From: Pseudomonas sp.
GTDB lineage: Bacteria; Pseudomonadota; Gammaproteobacteria; Pseudomonadales; Pseudomonadaceae
Assembly (NCBI GenBank): GCA_030699825.1
Contig: JAUYKV010000064.1
Coordinates: forward strand, 1 to 54,934
Length of the DNA stretch: 54,934 bases
Direction of reading: 5' to 3'
The notes beneath the pieces are model-generated. The model made no database searches, was not told the DNA's origin, and saw nothing but the letters and a program-made list of their open reading frames with translations. The translations under genes and the position numbers were made by a program. This document shows, in pieces, positions 37,167 to 45,472 of the stretch. Within the stretch, counting starts at the first letter, position 1, and each line of letters begins with the position of its first letter.

Positions 37167-38190
37167 TTCCTCCGCCCTGGCCCAGTGGCGTCGCTACTGG
37201 GCCACGCCGCTGATCGGCCTGATCGGCGGCTACCTGGCCAGCCTGACCGGCTGGCCTTTGCCGTGGATCATCGGTTCCTTGCTGGCAGTCATCGCCGCAC
37301 GCTGCAGCGGCTGGCTGGTCACGGAAGTTCCCGGCGGCCGACAAACCGGACAATGGCTGGTCGCCAGCGCCATCGGCCTGCACTTCACCAGCGAGGTGAT
37401 GGGCGAGTTGCTCGGCCATTTCGGCGTGATCCTGGCGGGCGCCCTGGCGACCTTGCTGCTCAGCCTGATCGGCATCGCCCTGTTACGCCGCGCCGGGGTC
37501 GACCGGGCGACCGCTTTCTTCGCCAGCATGCCGGGCGGCGCCAGCGAGATGGTCAACCTGGCGCAACGCCACGACGCCCAGGTCGCCCGCGTCGCAGCGG
37601 CGCACAGTCTGCGCCTGTTGCTGGTGGTGCTGCTGGTTCCGGCCATCTTCACCTGGAGCCTGCCTCCCGTCGAACCGCCACCCGCGGCGGCGGTGAACGG
37701 CTACTGGCTGGCCGTGCTGTTGCCGGCCGGCGCGCTGCTTGCACTGCTGTGGGGCAAACTCAAGCAACCCAACCCCTGGATGCTCGGGCCGCTGACCGTG
37801 TGCGCCGCCGCCAGTGTCAGCTTCGACCTGCACATCGGTTTGCCGAACGGTCTGGGCCAGGTTGGCCAGTGGCTGATCGGCTGCGCCCTGGGCTGTCATT
37901 TCGACCGCGCGTTCTTTCGCAGCGCGCCGGGCTTTCTCGCCCGTATTCTGCTGTTCAGCCTGCTCGCCATGCTCAGCGCCGCGCTGTTGGCCAAGGGCCT
38001 CGGCTGGCTGGCCAGCGAAGACCAGAGCTCGCTGATGCTCGGCATGATGCCCGGTGGCATCACCGAACTGTGCCTGACCGCCGAAGCCCTGCAGCTGTCG
38101 GTGGCGCTGGTCACCGCGCTGCAGGTGCTGCGCCTGTTTCTGGTGATGTTCCTGGCCGAGCCGTTGTTCAGGCTGTGGCAGCGCAGCTAG
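37159..38190 (+). CDS. AbrB-family (PF05145-type) membrane protein
   Basis: 343 residues with about ten membrane helices in two repeats, each with a related motif (FFASMPGGASEM and LGMMPGGITELCL). This duplicated pattern is typical of the family sometimes mislabelled ammonia monooxygenase. Coupling with tctA and the conserved position (PA0751-like) suggest a role with tricarboxylate transport, but no activity is established. Confidence 0.85.
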   Translation: MLDSSALAQWRRYWATPLIGLIGGYLASLTGWPLPWIIGSLLAVIAARCSGWLVTEVPGGRQTGQWLVASAIGLHFTSEVMGELLGHFGVILAGALATLLLSLIGIALLRRAGVDRATAFFASMPGGASEMVNLAQRHDAQVARVAAAHSLRLLLVVLLVPAIFTWSLPPVEPPPAAAVNGYWLAVLLPAGALLALLWGKLKQPNPWMLGPLTVCAAASVSFDLHIGLPNGLGQVGQWLIGCALGCHFDRAFFRSAPGFLARILLFSLLAMLSAALLAKGLGWLASEDQSSLMLGMMPGGITELCLTAEALQLSVALVTALQVLRLFLVMFLAEPLFRLWQRS

Positions 38191-38217
38191 TAGCCCTACG
38201 CAGATTTCGACCACGTT

Positions 38218-38244
38218 TAGCCCGCCTCGCGCGGGCTCTTTTTT
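38218..38244 (+). terminator. Intrinsic terminator of the opdH-tct operon
   Basis: AGCCCGC, short loop, GCGGGCT followed by CTTTTTTT. A strong stem plus T-run 28 bp after the last gene. Confidence 0.85.
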
Positions 38245-38330
38245 TGCGGATAATTCAATTGACCCACAGCCACAAGGCGAGCACCTGACCACGCGCCTGC
38301 GCGATGCCGAGCAGGCTTGCGCAGCTGCGT

Positions 38331-39023
38331 CTAGAGTGGCGGCAGGCGCCAGTCGATAGGCGCCATGCCGTGCTGCACGAGGAACTTGTTGCAGCGGCTG
38401 AAATGACCGTTGCCGATAAAGCCGCGGTGGGCCGACAGCGGCGAGGGGTGCGGCGAACACAGCACCAGGTGTTTGCTCGGGTCGATCAGGCGCGCCTTGC
38501 TCTGCGCATGCTTGCCCCACAACAGAAAGACCAGATGCTCACGCTGCTCACTGACCACCTCGATCACCCGGTCGGTAAATACCCCCCAGCCCTTGTCCGC
38601 ATGGGAATTGGCAATACCGCGCTCGACCGTCAACGAGGTGTTGAGCAACAGCACGCCCTGCTCGGCCCAGTGTTGCAGGCAACCGTGCGCGGCGATGTCG
38701 ATATTCAGGTCGCGCTTGAGTTCCTTGTAGATATTCAGCAACGACGGCGGCGTGGCCACCCCCGGCTGCACCGAGAAACACAGGCCATGGGCCTGCTCCG
38801 GGCCGTGGTAGGGATCCTGGCCGATGATCACCACCTTGACCCGCTCCAGCGGCGTGGAGTTGAGCGCATTGAAGATCAGCGCACCCGGCGGATAGACCTC
38901 CTTGCCGGCGGCCTTCTCCTGGCGCAGGAAGTCGGCCAGCGCCTGCATATAGGGCTTGGCGAACTCCTCGCGCAGGACCTCTTTCCAGCCCGCTTCGAGC
39001 CTGATGTTATCGGCGGAGGTCAT
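38331..39023 (-). CDS. ung: Uracil-DNA glycosylase
   Basis: 230 residues. The catalytic water-activating box [14 protein letters not shown] lies near residue 68, the uracil-recognition LLLNTSLTV segment near 127, and the minor-groove loop [11 protein letters not shown] near 192. Base-excision repair of deaminated cytosine. Monocistronic, convergent with the tct operon. Confidence 0.96.
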   Translation of the reverse strand: MTSADNIRLEAGWKEVLREEFAKPYMQALADFLRQEKAAGKEVYPPGALIFNALNSTPLERVKVVIIGQDPYHGPEQAHGLCFSVQPGVATPPSLLNIYKELKRDLNIDIAAHGCLQHWAEQGVLLLNTSLTVERGIANSHADKGWGVFTDRVIEVVSEQREHLVFLLWGKHAQSKARLIDPSKHLVLCSPHPSPLSAHRGFIGNGHFSRCNKFLVQHGMAPIDWRLPPL

Positions 39024-39098
39024 GCCTGATTCCCTGGAATTGCGAACGAGAACGGCACGCTAGACAAGCCTCACAGCCAAGTCAAGGCGCTGCCCGTA

Positions 39099-39980
39099 TC
39101 AGCCCTGATGCAACGCCCGGTAATGACTGGGCGCCATGCCCACCACTTTGCGGAACAGCCGCGAGAAGTAGTAGACGTCCTCGTAGCCCAGCTGCTCGGC
39201 GACCTGATGGATGCCCTGCCGGCCCTCGTCGAGCAGGCGGCAGGCGTGGGCCATCTTCAGCTGGATGAAATCCTGGATAGGCGCATGGCCGGTCAGCGCG
39301 CGGTAGGTCTTGGCGAAGTGAAAACGCGACAACTTGAACTGCGCCGCCAGTTCGTCGAGATTCAGCGAGCCGTGCAGGTGGGCGCGCATCACCGCCTGCA
39401 CTGCATCGACGTCCAGCACCCGCCCCGATTTCAACGTGGCCCGCGCCGGCAGCACCGCCAGGGAGGCCAGCAGCGCCTGCAACTGGTGGGCCGCATAGAT
39501 GAAGTGCGCCAGGTTCAGGCCCTGCTTGCGCAGGTTGAGCAGTGCATCGAACTCGGCCAGCAGGCGCGGTTGCACGCCGATGCGCCAGATCGGCCCCTTG
39601 CCCAAAGGGCGCAGGAACTCCGCCGCCAGCTCGCCATCGAAGTGCACCCAGTACAGGGTCCAGGGCTTGCCGGAATCGGCGCCATAGGCATGCGGGCTAC
39701 CCTTGGGCAACAGCAGCAGATCGCCACCAGCGACAGCGATTCGTCCATCCCCTGCCTCCAGCCAGCCCTGACCGGAGCGGCAATAGATCAGCAGGTGGTC
39801 GTCCGGCAGCGGCCGATTCATCCGATGCCCGACCGCCTCTGGATAAAACCCCAGCGCCAGCGGATAGCAGCCCGAAGCCAGTGGATGACGGCTCAGGATG
39901 CGGCGCAGGCGCGGCGGGGTGATAAAGCGCACGCCGTTGGCCGGCAATGGCCAATTCGATGTTTCAACCCGGTCGTTCAT
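39099..39980 (-). CDS. mmsR: AraC-family activator of the mms cluster (MmsR-like)
   Basis: 293 residues: an N-terminal cupin-like effector domain (about 35-170) and a C-terminal double helix-turn-helix (about 195-290: [19 protein letters not shown] and [20 protein letters not shown]). It is divergent from mmsA. It resembles the activator type MmsR, but by synteny with PAO1 (as recalled) it would be the PA0748 regulator, so the symbol is provisional. It probably binds the direct repeats at 40003-40039. Confidence 0.75.
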   Translation of the reverse strand: MNDRVETSNWPLPANGVRFITPPRLRRILSRHPLASGCYPLALGFYPEAVGHRMNRPLPDDHLLIYCRSGQGWLEAGDGRIAVAGGDLLLLPKGSPHAYGADSGKPWTLYWVHFDGELAAEFLRPLGKGPIWRIGVQPRLLAEFDALLNLRKQGLNLAHFIYAAHQLQALLASLAVLPARATLKSGRVLDVDAVQAVMRAHLHGSLNLDELAAQFKLSRFHFAKTYRALTGHAPIQDFIQLKMAHACRLLDEGRQGIHQVAEQLGYEDVYYFSRLFRKVVGMAPSHYRALHQG

Positions 39981-40002
39981 GCGTCCCCCGACAACTCAAC
40001 AA

Positions 40003-40039
40003 CAAGATCGTCCATCCATTGACCAAGATCGTCAATCCA
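40003..40039 (+). promoter_or_regulatory. Tandem AraC-type operators before mmsA
   Basis: CAAGATCGTCCATCCA (40003-40018) and CAAGATCGTCAATCCA (40024-40039) differ at one base and repeat with 21-bp period, two helical turns. The second copy overlaps the expected -35 position by about 4 bp. Confidence 0.7.
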
Positions 40040-40058
40040 CAAGCGCGCTTGAGCCGGC

Positions 40059-40064
40059 TATAAC
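40059..40064 (+). promoter_or_regulatory. mmsA -10 element
   Basis: TATAAC, with no good -35 upstream (TCCACA at 17-bp spacing), as expected for an activator-dependent promoter. Confidence 0.5.
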
Positions 40065-40110
40065 ACTAAACAACGACAGGGTCTGTCCCGGGCCGAAAGT
40101 GGAGAACGCG

Positions 40111-41604
40111 ATGAGCAAGGCAATCCCGCAGTTGATCGACGGTGAATGGCGCGAAAGCCGCACCCGCGAATTCATCGAAGTCACCGACCCGGCGACCCAG
40201 CAAGTGCTGGCCCTGGCGCCCAAAGCCACGGCCGAGGACATCGAGGCAGCCATCGCCAGCGCCAAGACAGCCTTCCTCGCCTGGCGCGAAGTGCCGGTGT
40301 CCGACCGCGCCCGGCTGATGCTGCGTTATCAGCACCTGCTCAAGGAACACCACGACGAACTGGCGGAAATCCTCGCCAAGGAAACCGGCAAGACCCTGGC
40401 CGACGCCAAGGGCGATATCTGGCGCGGCATCGAGGTGGTCGAGCAGGCGGCCAATATCGCCAGCCTGATGATGGGCGATACCATGGAGATCGTCGCTCGC
40501 GATATCGACACCGCCAGCTGGATCCAGCCGCTCGGCGTGTGCGTCGGCATCACCCCGTTCAACTTCCCGGCGATGATTCCGCTGTGGATGTTTCCCCTGG
40601 CCATCGCCGCCGGCAACACCTTCATCCTCAAGCCGTCCGAACAGGACCCCATGACCCCCAACCGCCTGGCCGAGCTGTTTATCGAAGCCGGCGCGCCCAA
40701 GGGCGTGCTGCAGGTGCTGCACGGCGCCCGCGAGGTGGTCGACAGCCTGCTCACTCACCCGGATATCCGCGCCATCTCCTTCGTCGGCTCGGTGCCGGTC
40801 GGCCAGCACATCTACCGCACCGGCACCGACCACCTGAAGCGCGTGCAGGCCTTCGCCGGGGCGAAGAACCATATGGTGATCATGCCCGACGCCAACAAGC
40901 AGCAGGTGCTGAGCAACCTGGTCGGCGCCAGTTGCGGCGCGGCCGGGCAGCGCTGCATGGCGATCAGCGTGGCGGTGTTCGTCGGCGAGTCGAAACAGTG
41001 GATCGACGAGCTGCAGGCGCAGATGGCCTCGCTGCAACCCGGCTACTGGACCGACGGCCACGCCGCTTTCGGCCCACTGATCAGCCAGCAGGCCAAACAG
41101 CGCGTGCTGCGCCTGATCGCCGAGGGCAAAGCGGAAGGTGCCGAATGCCTGCTCGACGGTTCGCACTGTACGGTGCAAGGTTATCCGAACGGCAACTGGC
41201 TCGGCCCAACCCTGTTCCGCGGGGTGACAACCAGGATGGGCTTGTACCGCGAAGAAATCTTCGGCCCGGTGCTGGTGTGCATGGAGGTCGACAGCCTGGA
41301 ACAGGCGATCGAACTGGTCAACGCCAGCCCCTACGGCAACGGCACCAGTATCTTCACCCGCTCCGGCGGCGCCGCCCGGCACTACCAGCATGCGGTGGAA
41401 GTCGGCCAGGTCGGCATCAACGTGCCGGTGCCGGTGCCGCTGCCGTTCTTCTCCTTCACCGGCTGGAAAGGCTCGTTCTACGGCGACCTGCACGCCTATG
41501 GCAAACAGGGCGTGCGCTTCTATACCGAAACCAAGACCGTCACCAGCCGCTGGTTCGATGAGGACGCCGTGGCCGGAGCGAATATGACCATTCAGTTGAA
41601 ATGA
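40111..41604 (+). CDS. mmsA: Methylmalonate-semialdehyde dehydrogenase (CoA-acylating)
   Basis: 497 residues, aldehyde dehydrogenase superfamily. NAD site [14 protein letters not shown] near 147-160, catalytic C282 in GAAGQRCMA, and the C-terminal [10 protein letters not shown] segment typical of MmsA. It converts methylmalonate semialdehyde to propionyl-CoA in valine breakdown. GGAGA lies just before ATG 40111. First gene of the catabolic cluster. It may equal PA0747 rather than PA3570 of P. aeruginosa, so the substrate could differ. Confidence 0.88.
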   Translation: MSKAIPQLIDGEWRESRTREFIEVTDPATQQVLALAPKATAEDIEAAIASAKTAFLAWREVPVSDRARLMLRYQHLLKEHHDELAEILAKETGKTLADAKGDIWRGIEVVEQAANIASLMMGDTMEIVARDIDTASWIQPLGVCVGITPFNFPAMIPLWMFPLAIAAGNTFILKPSEQDPMTPNRLAELFIEAGAPKGVLQVLHGAREVVDSLLTHPDIRAISFVGSVPVGQHIYRTGTDHLKRVQAFAGAKNHMVIMPDANKQQVLSNLVGASCGAAGQRCMAISVAVFVGESKQWIDELQAQMASLQPGYWTDGHAAFGPLISQQAKQRVLRLIAEGKAEGAECLLDGSHCTVQGYPNGNWLGPTLFRGVTTRMGLYREEIFGPVLVCMEVDSLEQAIELVNASPYGNGTSIFTRSGGAARHYQHAVEVGQVGINVPVPVPLPFFSFTGWKGSFYGDLHAYGKQGVRFYTETKTVTSRWFDEDAVAGANMTIQLK

Positions 41605-41625
41605 GAACAGCTTAACAATGTCGAC

Positions 41626-41763
41626 AGGCCGCTGAAAAACGTAGCGAGCGATGGCTAGGCAAGGCGAAATCTGGCGAGGCCGCGGAGTGTACGAGTTGTA
41701 CATGAGCAGGCCGAGCAAGATTTCAACGCAGCATAGCCAAGCGCAGTAGTTTTTCAGGGGCCT
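41626..41763. repeat. 138-bp palindromic (MITE-like) element
   Basis: Terminal inverted repeats AGGCCGCTGAAAAAC and GTTTTTCAGGGGCCT, with subterminal arms TGGCTAGG/CATAGCCA and GAAATCTGGC/GCAAGATTTC, so nearly the whole element can fold back. No coding. It lies between mmsA and the solute-binding protein gene. Confidence 0.75.
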
Positions 41764-41823
41764 GTTAGACCAATAGACGATCACGCAGTGCTTGCGGGCG
41801 GGGTAAAAAGTTCTCCGGGTTCC

Positions 41824-41831
41824 AACAACAA
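41824..41831 (+). promoter_or_regulatory. Crc/Hfq catabolite-activity motif before the binding-protein gene
   Basis: AACAACAA, within an A-rich stretch that runs directly into the AAGGAGAG ribosome site, so bound Hfq-Crc would occlude translation start. Confidence 0.5.
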
Positions 41832-41848
41832 AAACAAGGAGAGCTGCC

Positions 41849-43096
41849 ATGCCACGACTGACTGCCACCCTGGCCCTGTGGGCTGGATTAACCGCCTGCG
41901 CGCAGGCTGCCGAGCCGATCACCCTCGGTCTCAACTACCCGCGCACCGGCCCCTATAAGGAAGAAGGATTGGCCCAGATGCGCGGTGCTTTGCTGGCCAT
42001 CGACGAGCTCAACGCCCGGGGCGGTGTGCTCGGTCGTTCGTTGCGCCTGTCCAGCCGGGATACCGCCTCGCGCCCGGCCAAGGCCGAACGCAATGTCGAC
42101 AAACTGGCCAGCGAGGGCGCGGCCATGCTGTTCGGCGGCTCCTCCAGTGCGGTGGCGATCGCCTCCGGCCAGCGCGCGGCCAAGCATGGCCTGCTGTATT
42201 TCGGCACCCTCACCTATTCCAACGACACCACCGGCAAAAATGCCCACCGTTACATGTTCCGCGAATGCAACAACGCCTGGATGAGCGCCCGGGTGCTCGG
42301 CCAGTACCTGAACAAGCACCTGCCGGACCAGCGCTATTTCTACGTGACCTCCGACTACACCTGGGGCCACACCACCGAAGATTCGCTACGCCAGAGCACA
42401 GGTAGCGCGGATAGCGGCAAACATCCCGGGCTCAAGGTGCCCTTCCCCGGTGCGCGCCTGGCCGATTACCTGGATGCGCTGAACCAGGCCGCGGCGAGCA
42501 ACTCCGAGGTGCTGGTTCTGGTGCTGTTCGGCGAAGACCTGGTGCGGGCCATGCGCATCGCCAAGGATCTGGGCCTGACCGAGCGCATGCAGATAGTCGC
42601 GCCCAATCTGACCCAGAGCATTATCGAGCAAGCCGGCCCCGGCCTGATGCAAGGGGTGCTCGGCACCGAACCCTGGACCTGGCGCGTGCCCAAACTGGAG
42701 CAATCGGCCCAGGGCGAAGCCTTCGTCAAAACCTTCAGCGAGCGCTATGCGCTCTACCCGTCCAGCTCCGCCGCCTCGGCCTACAGCATCGTCTATCAAT
42801 GGGCCGATGCCGCGCAGCGGGCCAAGAGCCTGGACAGCGAAGCCTTGATCAAAGCCCTGGAAGGTCACCGTTACCAGTTGCTCAAGGGCCCGCAAGAGTG
42901 GCGCGCCTTCGATCACCAGAACCTGCAGACGGTGTATGCCGTCAAAGTGAAGGCGCGCACCGAAGTGCTCAAGGATCCGCTGAAACAGGATTACTTTGAA
43001 ATCGTCGATCGCCTCGACGCCAACCAGACGACGCCCAGCCTGGCCGAATGGCAGGCCGAACGACGCGCCGCCGGGCAACCCCTGACCCTGCAATGA
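41849..43096 (+). CDS. Amino-acid/amide-type ABC transporter substrate-binding protein
   Basis: 415 residues with a signal peptide (cleavage after AQA, about residue 20) and a type I periplasmic binding fold like LivJ (PITLGLNYPRTGPYKEEG ... INELNARGGVLG-type start). No permease or ATPase genes are nearby. It may feed a transporter encoded elsewhere or act as a sensor. In the P. aeruginosa cluster I recall no such gene between the dehydrogenases, so it looks inserted, just downstream of a MITE-like element. Confidence 0.85.
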   Translation: MPRLTATLALWAGLTACAQAAEPITLGLNYPRTGPYKEEGLAQMRGALLAIDELNARGGVLGRSLRLSSRDTASRPAKAERNVDKLASEGAAMLFGGSSSAVAIASGQRAAKHGLLYFGTLTYSNDTTGKNAHRYMFRECNNAWMSARVLGQYLNKHLPDQRYFYVTSDYTWGHTTEDSLRQSTGSADSGKHPGLKVPFPGARLADYLDALNQAAASNSEVLVLVLFGEDLVRAMRIAKDLGLTERMQIVAPNLTQSIIEQAGPGLMQGVLGTEPWTWRVPKLEQSAQGEAFVKTFSERYALYPSSSAASAYSIVYQWADAAQRAKSLDSEALIKALEGHRYQLLKGPQEWRAFDHQNLQTVYAVKVKARTEVLKDPLKQDYFEIVDRLDANQTTPSLAEWQAERRAAGQPLTLQ

Positions 43097-43102
43097 GGAC
43101 TT

Positions 43103-44269
43103 ATGGATTTCGAACTCAGCGATGAACAACGCCTGCTGGTCGACAGCGCCCGCGCTTTCGCCAGCCGTGAACTGGCGCCCCATGCCGCCGACTGGGACCG
43201 CGACCACCACTTCCCGCTGGACGTGATCAAACAGGCCGCCGAGCAGGGCTATCTGGCCCTGTACCTCAAGGAAGACGACGGCGGCCTGGGCCTGTCACGG
43301 CTGTCCGCCGCGCTGATTTTCGAGCAACTGGCCGCCGGCTGCGTGGCTACCACGGCCTTCATGACCATCCACAACATGGCGACCTGGATGCTCGCCAGCT
43401 TTGCCGAGCAGGCGCTCAAGGACCAGTGGCTGCCCGGCCTGGTCAGCGGCGAACTGCTTGCCTCCTACTGCCTGACCGAGCCGGATGCCGGCTCCGACGC
43501 CGCCCACCTGCGCACCCGCGCCAAACGCGACGGCGACGATTATGTGCTCGACGGCAGCAAGTGCTTTATCTCCGGCGCCGGTGCGACCGACGTGCTGATC
43601 GTCATGGCGCGCAGCGGTGAGGACAGCGGCGCCAAGGGTATTTCCTGTTTCCTGGTGCCGGCCGACGCCGCCGGGGTGAAATACGGTCGCAACGAACTGA
43701 AGATGGGCTGGCGCGCCCAGCCGACCCGCACCATCACCTTCGAGGGCGTGCGCATCCCCGCCGGCAACCGCATCGGCCCCGAGGGCCAGGGCTTCGTCTA
43801 TGCCATGCAGGGCCTGGACGGCGGCCGCATCAACATCGCCAGTTGCTCGCTCGGCGCGGCCCAGGCGGCGCTGGAACAATCGCTGCGCTACGTGGAGGAA
43901 CGCAAACAGTTCGGCAAGCCGCTCAGCGAGTTCCAGGCCCTGCAATTCAAGCTAGCCGACATGCTCACCGACCTCACCGCCAGCCGGCAGATGGTGCGCC
44001 TGGCCGCGCACAAGCTGGATCAGGGCCACGGCGAGGCCAGCCTGTACTGCGCCATGGCCAAACGCTTCGCCACCGATCACTGTTTTACCCTGTGCAACGA
44101 GGCCCTGCAGCTGCATGGCGGCTATGGTTATCTGAACGACTACCCGCTGGAACGCTGGGTGCGCGACAGCCGCGTGCACCAGATTCTCGAAGGCACCAAC
44201 GAAATCATGCGGGTGATCATCGCTCGCCGCCTGCTCGAGCAGGGCGGCATGCTCGATCGCTTGCTGTGA
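43103..44269 (+). CDS. Acyl-CoA dehydrogenase (probable isobutyryl-CoA dehydrogenase)
   Basis: 388 residues. FAD/substrate motifs YCLTEPDAGSD near 125 and LHGGYGYLNDYPLERWVRD near 334, with the catalytic-base region LEGTNEIMRVI near 364. The cluster points to branched-chain C4 acyl-CoA (isobutyryl-CoA), the second stage of valine breakdown. It starts 6 bp after the binding-protein gene. Confidence 0.9.
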   Translation: MDFELSDEQRLLVDSARAFASRELAPHAADWDRDHHFPLDVIKQAAEQGYLALYLKEDDGGLGLSRLSAALIFEQLAAGCVATTAFMTIHNMATWMLASFAEQALKDQWLPGLVSGELLASYCLTEPDAGSDAAHLRTRAKRDGDDYVLDGSKCFISGAGATDVLIVMARSGEDSGAKGISCFLVPADAAGVKYGRNELKMGWRAQPTRTITFEGVRIPAGNRIGPEGQGFVYAMQGLDGGRINIASCSLGAAQAALEQSLRYVEERKQFGKPLSEFQALQFKLADMLTDLTASRQMVRLAAHKLDQGHGEASLYCAMAKRFATDHCFTLCNEALQLHGGYGYLNDYPLERWVRDSRVHQILEGTNEIMRVIIARRLLEQGGMLDRLL

Positions 44270-44270
44270 C

Positions 44271-44314
44271 CCTTTTGTTGGTTGCCACGCTGGAGCGTGG
44301 CAACCAACAAAAGG
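44271..44314. repeat. Perfect 20-bp-stem hairpin
   Basis: CCTTTTGTTGGTTGCCACGC, loop TGGA, then its exact reverse complement. It begins 2 bp after the acyl-CoA dehydrogenase stop codon and would form one of the most stable RNA hairpins in the window. Confidence 0.85.
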
Positions 44315-44323
44315 ATTAAAACT

Positions 44324-44412
44324 GTAGGAGCCAGCTTGCTGGCGATCCGAGGCCGGCGATTAATTGCCCAAAAGCATCGCCAGCAAGGACTAGGCGTCCC
44401 CCTGGCTCCTAC
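44324..44412. repeat. REPIN interrupted by a 14-bp insertion
   Basis: Left arm GTAGGAGCCAGCTTGCTGGC. The right arm reads GCCAGCAAG, then 14 extra bases GACTAGGCGTCCCC (44388-44401), then CTGGCTCCTAC. The intact family member at 35131-35188 lacks the insert. Confidence 0.8.
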
Positions 44413-44435
44413 CAAAAGCATTCACGAGGACTTTT

Positions 44436-45254
44436 ATGAGCCACGCCATCGAACCCTACCATCCCGGTGTATTCGACCTGACCCACAAGATCACCGTGGA
44501 AAAGCACGGCCACACCGCGCTGATCACCATCAATCATCCGCCGGCCAACACCTGGGACCGCGACTCGCTGATCGGCCTCAAGCAACTGATCGAGCACCTC
44601 AACTACGACGACGACATCTACGCCCTGGTGGTGACCGGCCAGGGCGGCAAGTTCTTCAGCGCCGGTGCCGACCTCAACCTGTTCGCCGATGGCGACAAGG
44701 CCCGCGCCCGGGAAATGGCCCGGCGCTTCGGCGAAGCCTTCGAGGCGCTGCGCGACTTTCGCGGCGTGTCGATCGCCGCGATCAATGGCTATGCCATGGG
44801 CGGTGGCCTGGAATGCGCGCTGGCCTGCGACCTGCGCATAGCCGAACGCCAGGCGCAGATGGCCCTGCCGGAAGCCGCGGTGGGTCTGCTGCCCTGCGCC
44901 GGCGGCACCCAGCACCTGGCCTGGCTGGTCGGCGAAGGCTGGGCCAAGCGCATGATCCTCTGCGGCGAGCGCATCGACGCCGAAACCGCCCTGCGCATCG
45001 GCCTGGTCGAGCAGGTGGTCGACAGCGGCGAAGCGCGCGGCCATGCCCTGCTGCTGGCGGCCAAGGTCGCCCGGCAGAGCCCGGTGGCGGTGCGCACCAT
45101 CAAGCCGCTGATCCAGGGCGCCCGCGAACGCAGCCCGAGCACCTGGCTGAGCGAGGAGCGCGAGCGCTTCATCGACCTGTTCGACGCCGACGACACCCGC
45201 GAAGGGGTGAACGCCTTCCTGGAGAAACGCGAACCGCACTGGCGCAATAAATAA
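44436..45254 (+). CDS. Enoyl-CoA hydratase/isomerase (DspI-position orthologue)
   Basis: 272 residues of the crotonase fold: oxyanion-hole regions KFFSAGADLNLF and AINGYAMGGGLECALA, catalytic Glu region LPEAAVGLLPCAGGTQ. In a valine pathway it would hydrate methacrylyl-CoA. By synteny and, from memory, sequence, it matches P. aeruginosa PA0745 (DspI), implicated in making the dispersal signal cis-2-decenoic acid. Both roles are inferred. Confidence 0.85.
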   Translation: MSHAIEPYHPGVFDLTHKITVEKHGHTALITINHPPANTWDRDSLIGLKQLIEHLNYDDDIYALVVTGQGGKFFSAGADLNLFADGDKARAREMARRFGEAFEALRDFRGVSIAAINGYAMGGGLECALACDLRIAERQAQMALPEAAVGLLPCAGGTQHLAWLVGEGWAKRMILCGERIDAETALRIGLVEQVVDSGEARGHALLLAAKVARQSPVAVRTIKPLIQGARERSPSTWLSEERERFIDLFDADDTREGVNAFLEKREPHWRNK

Positions 45255-45260
45255 GGTTAT

Positions 45261-45414
45261 GTACCCGTTATCTGTTGAACCAGAGCACAACCTCGTGGGA
45301 GGGGCTTTAGCCGCGAAACATTGCCAGTGTTTCGAATATTTTCGCGGATGAAACGCAACGCCGCCCGGCCGCTCCCACAAAAACGTTATCTCTCATGCAA
45401 CAGATAACGGGTAC
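45261..45414. repeat. MITE-like element with 17-bp inverted ends enclosing a REPIN
   Basis: GTACCCGTTATCTGTTG (45261-45277) and its exact reverse complement (45398-45414) flank a REP pair (45295-45378: GTGGGAGGGGCTTTAGCC ... GGCCGCTCCCAC). A 9-bp direct repeat ATAAATAAG lies outside both ends (45247-45255 and 45421-45429), the left copy overlapping the upstream stop codon. Confidence 0.7.
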
Positions 45415-45441
45415 AGAGCCATAAATAAGCCCATTCACGTA

Positions 45442-45458
45442 GGGTGCGCCGTGCGCAC
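45442..45458. repeat. GGTGCGC palindrome
   Basis: GGTGCGC-CGT-GCGCACC within GTAGGGTGCGCCGTGCGCACCA, a short palindromic repeat common in pseudomonads, 14 bp before the hydrolase gene. Confidence 0.5.
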
Positions 45459-45472
45459 CAGGAACCCGCCAC

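Noticed and set aside
40066..41934. 622-codon minus-strand frame across mmsA
   Set aside because: Antisense shadow of an intact aldehyde dehydrogenase that also runs through the MITE-like element.
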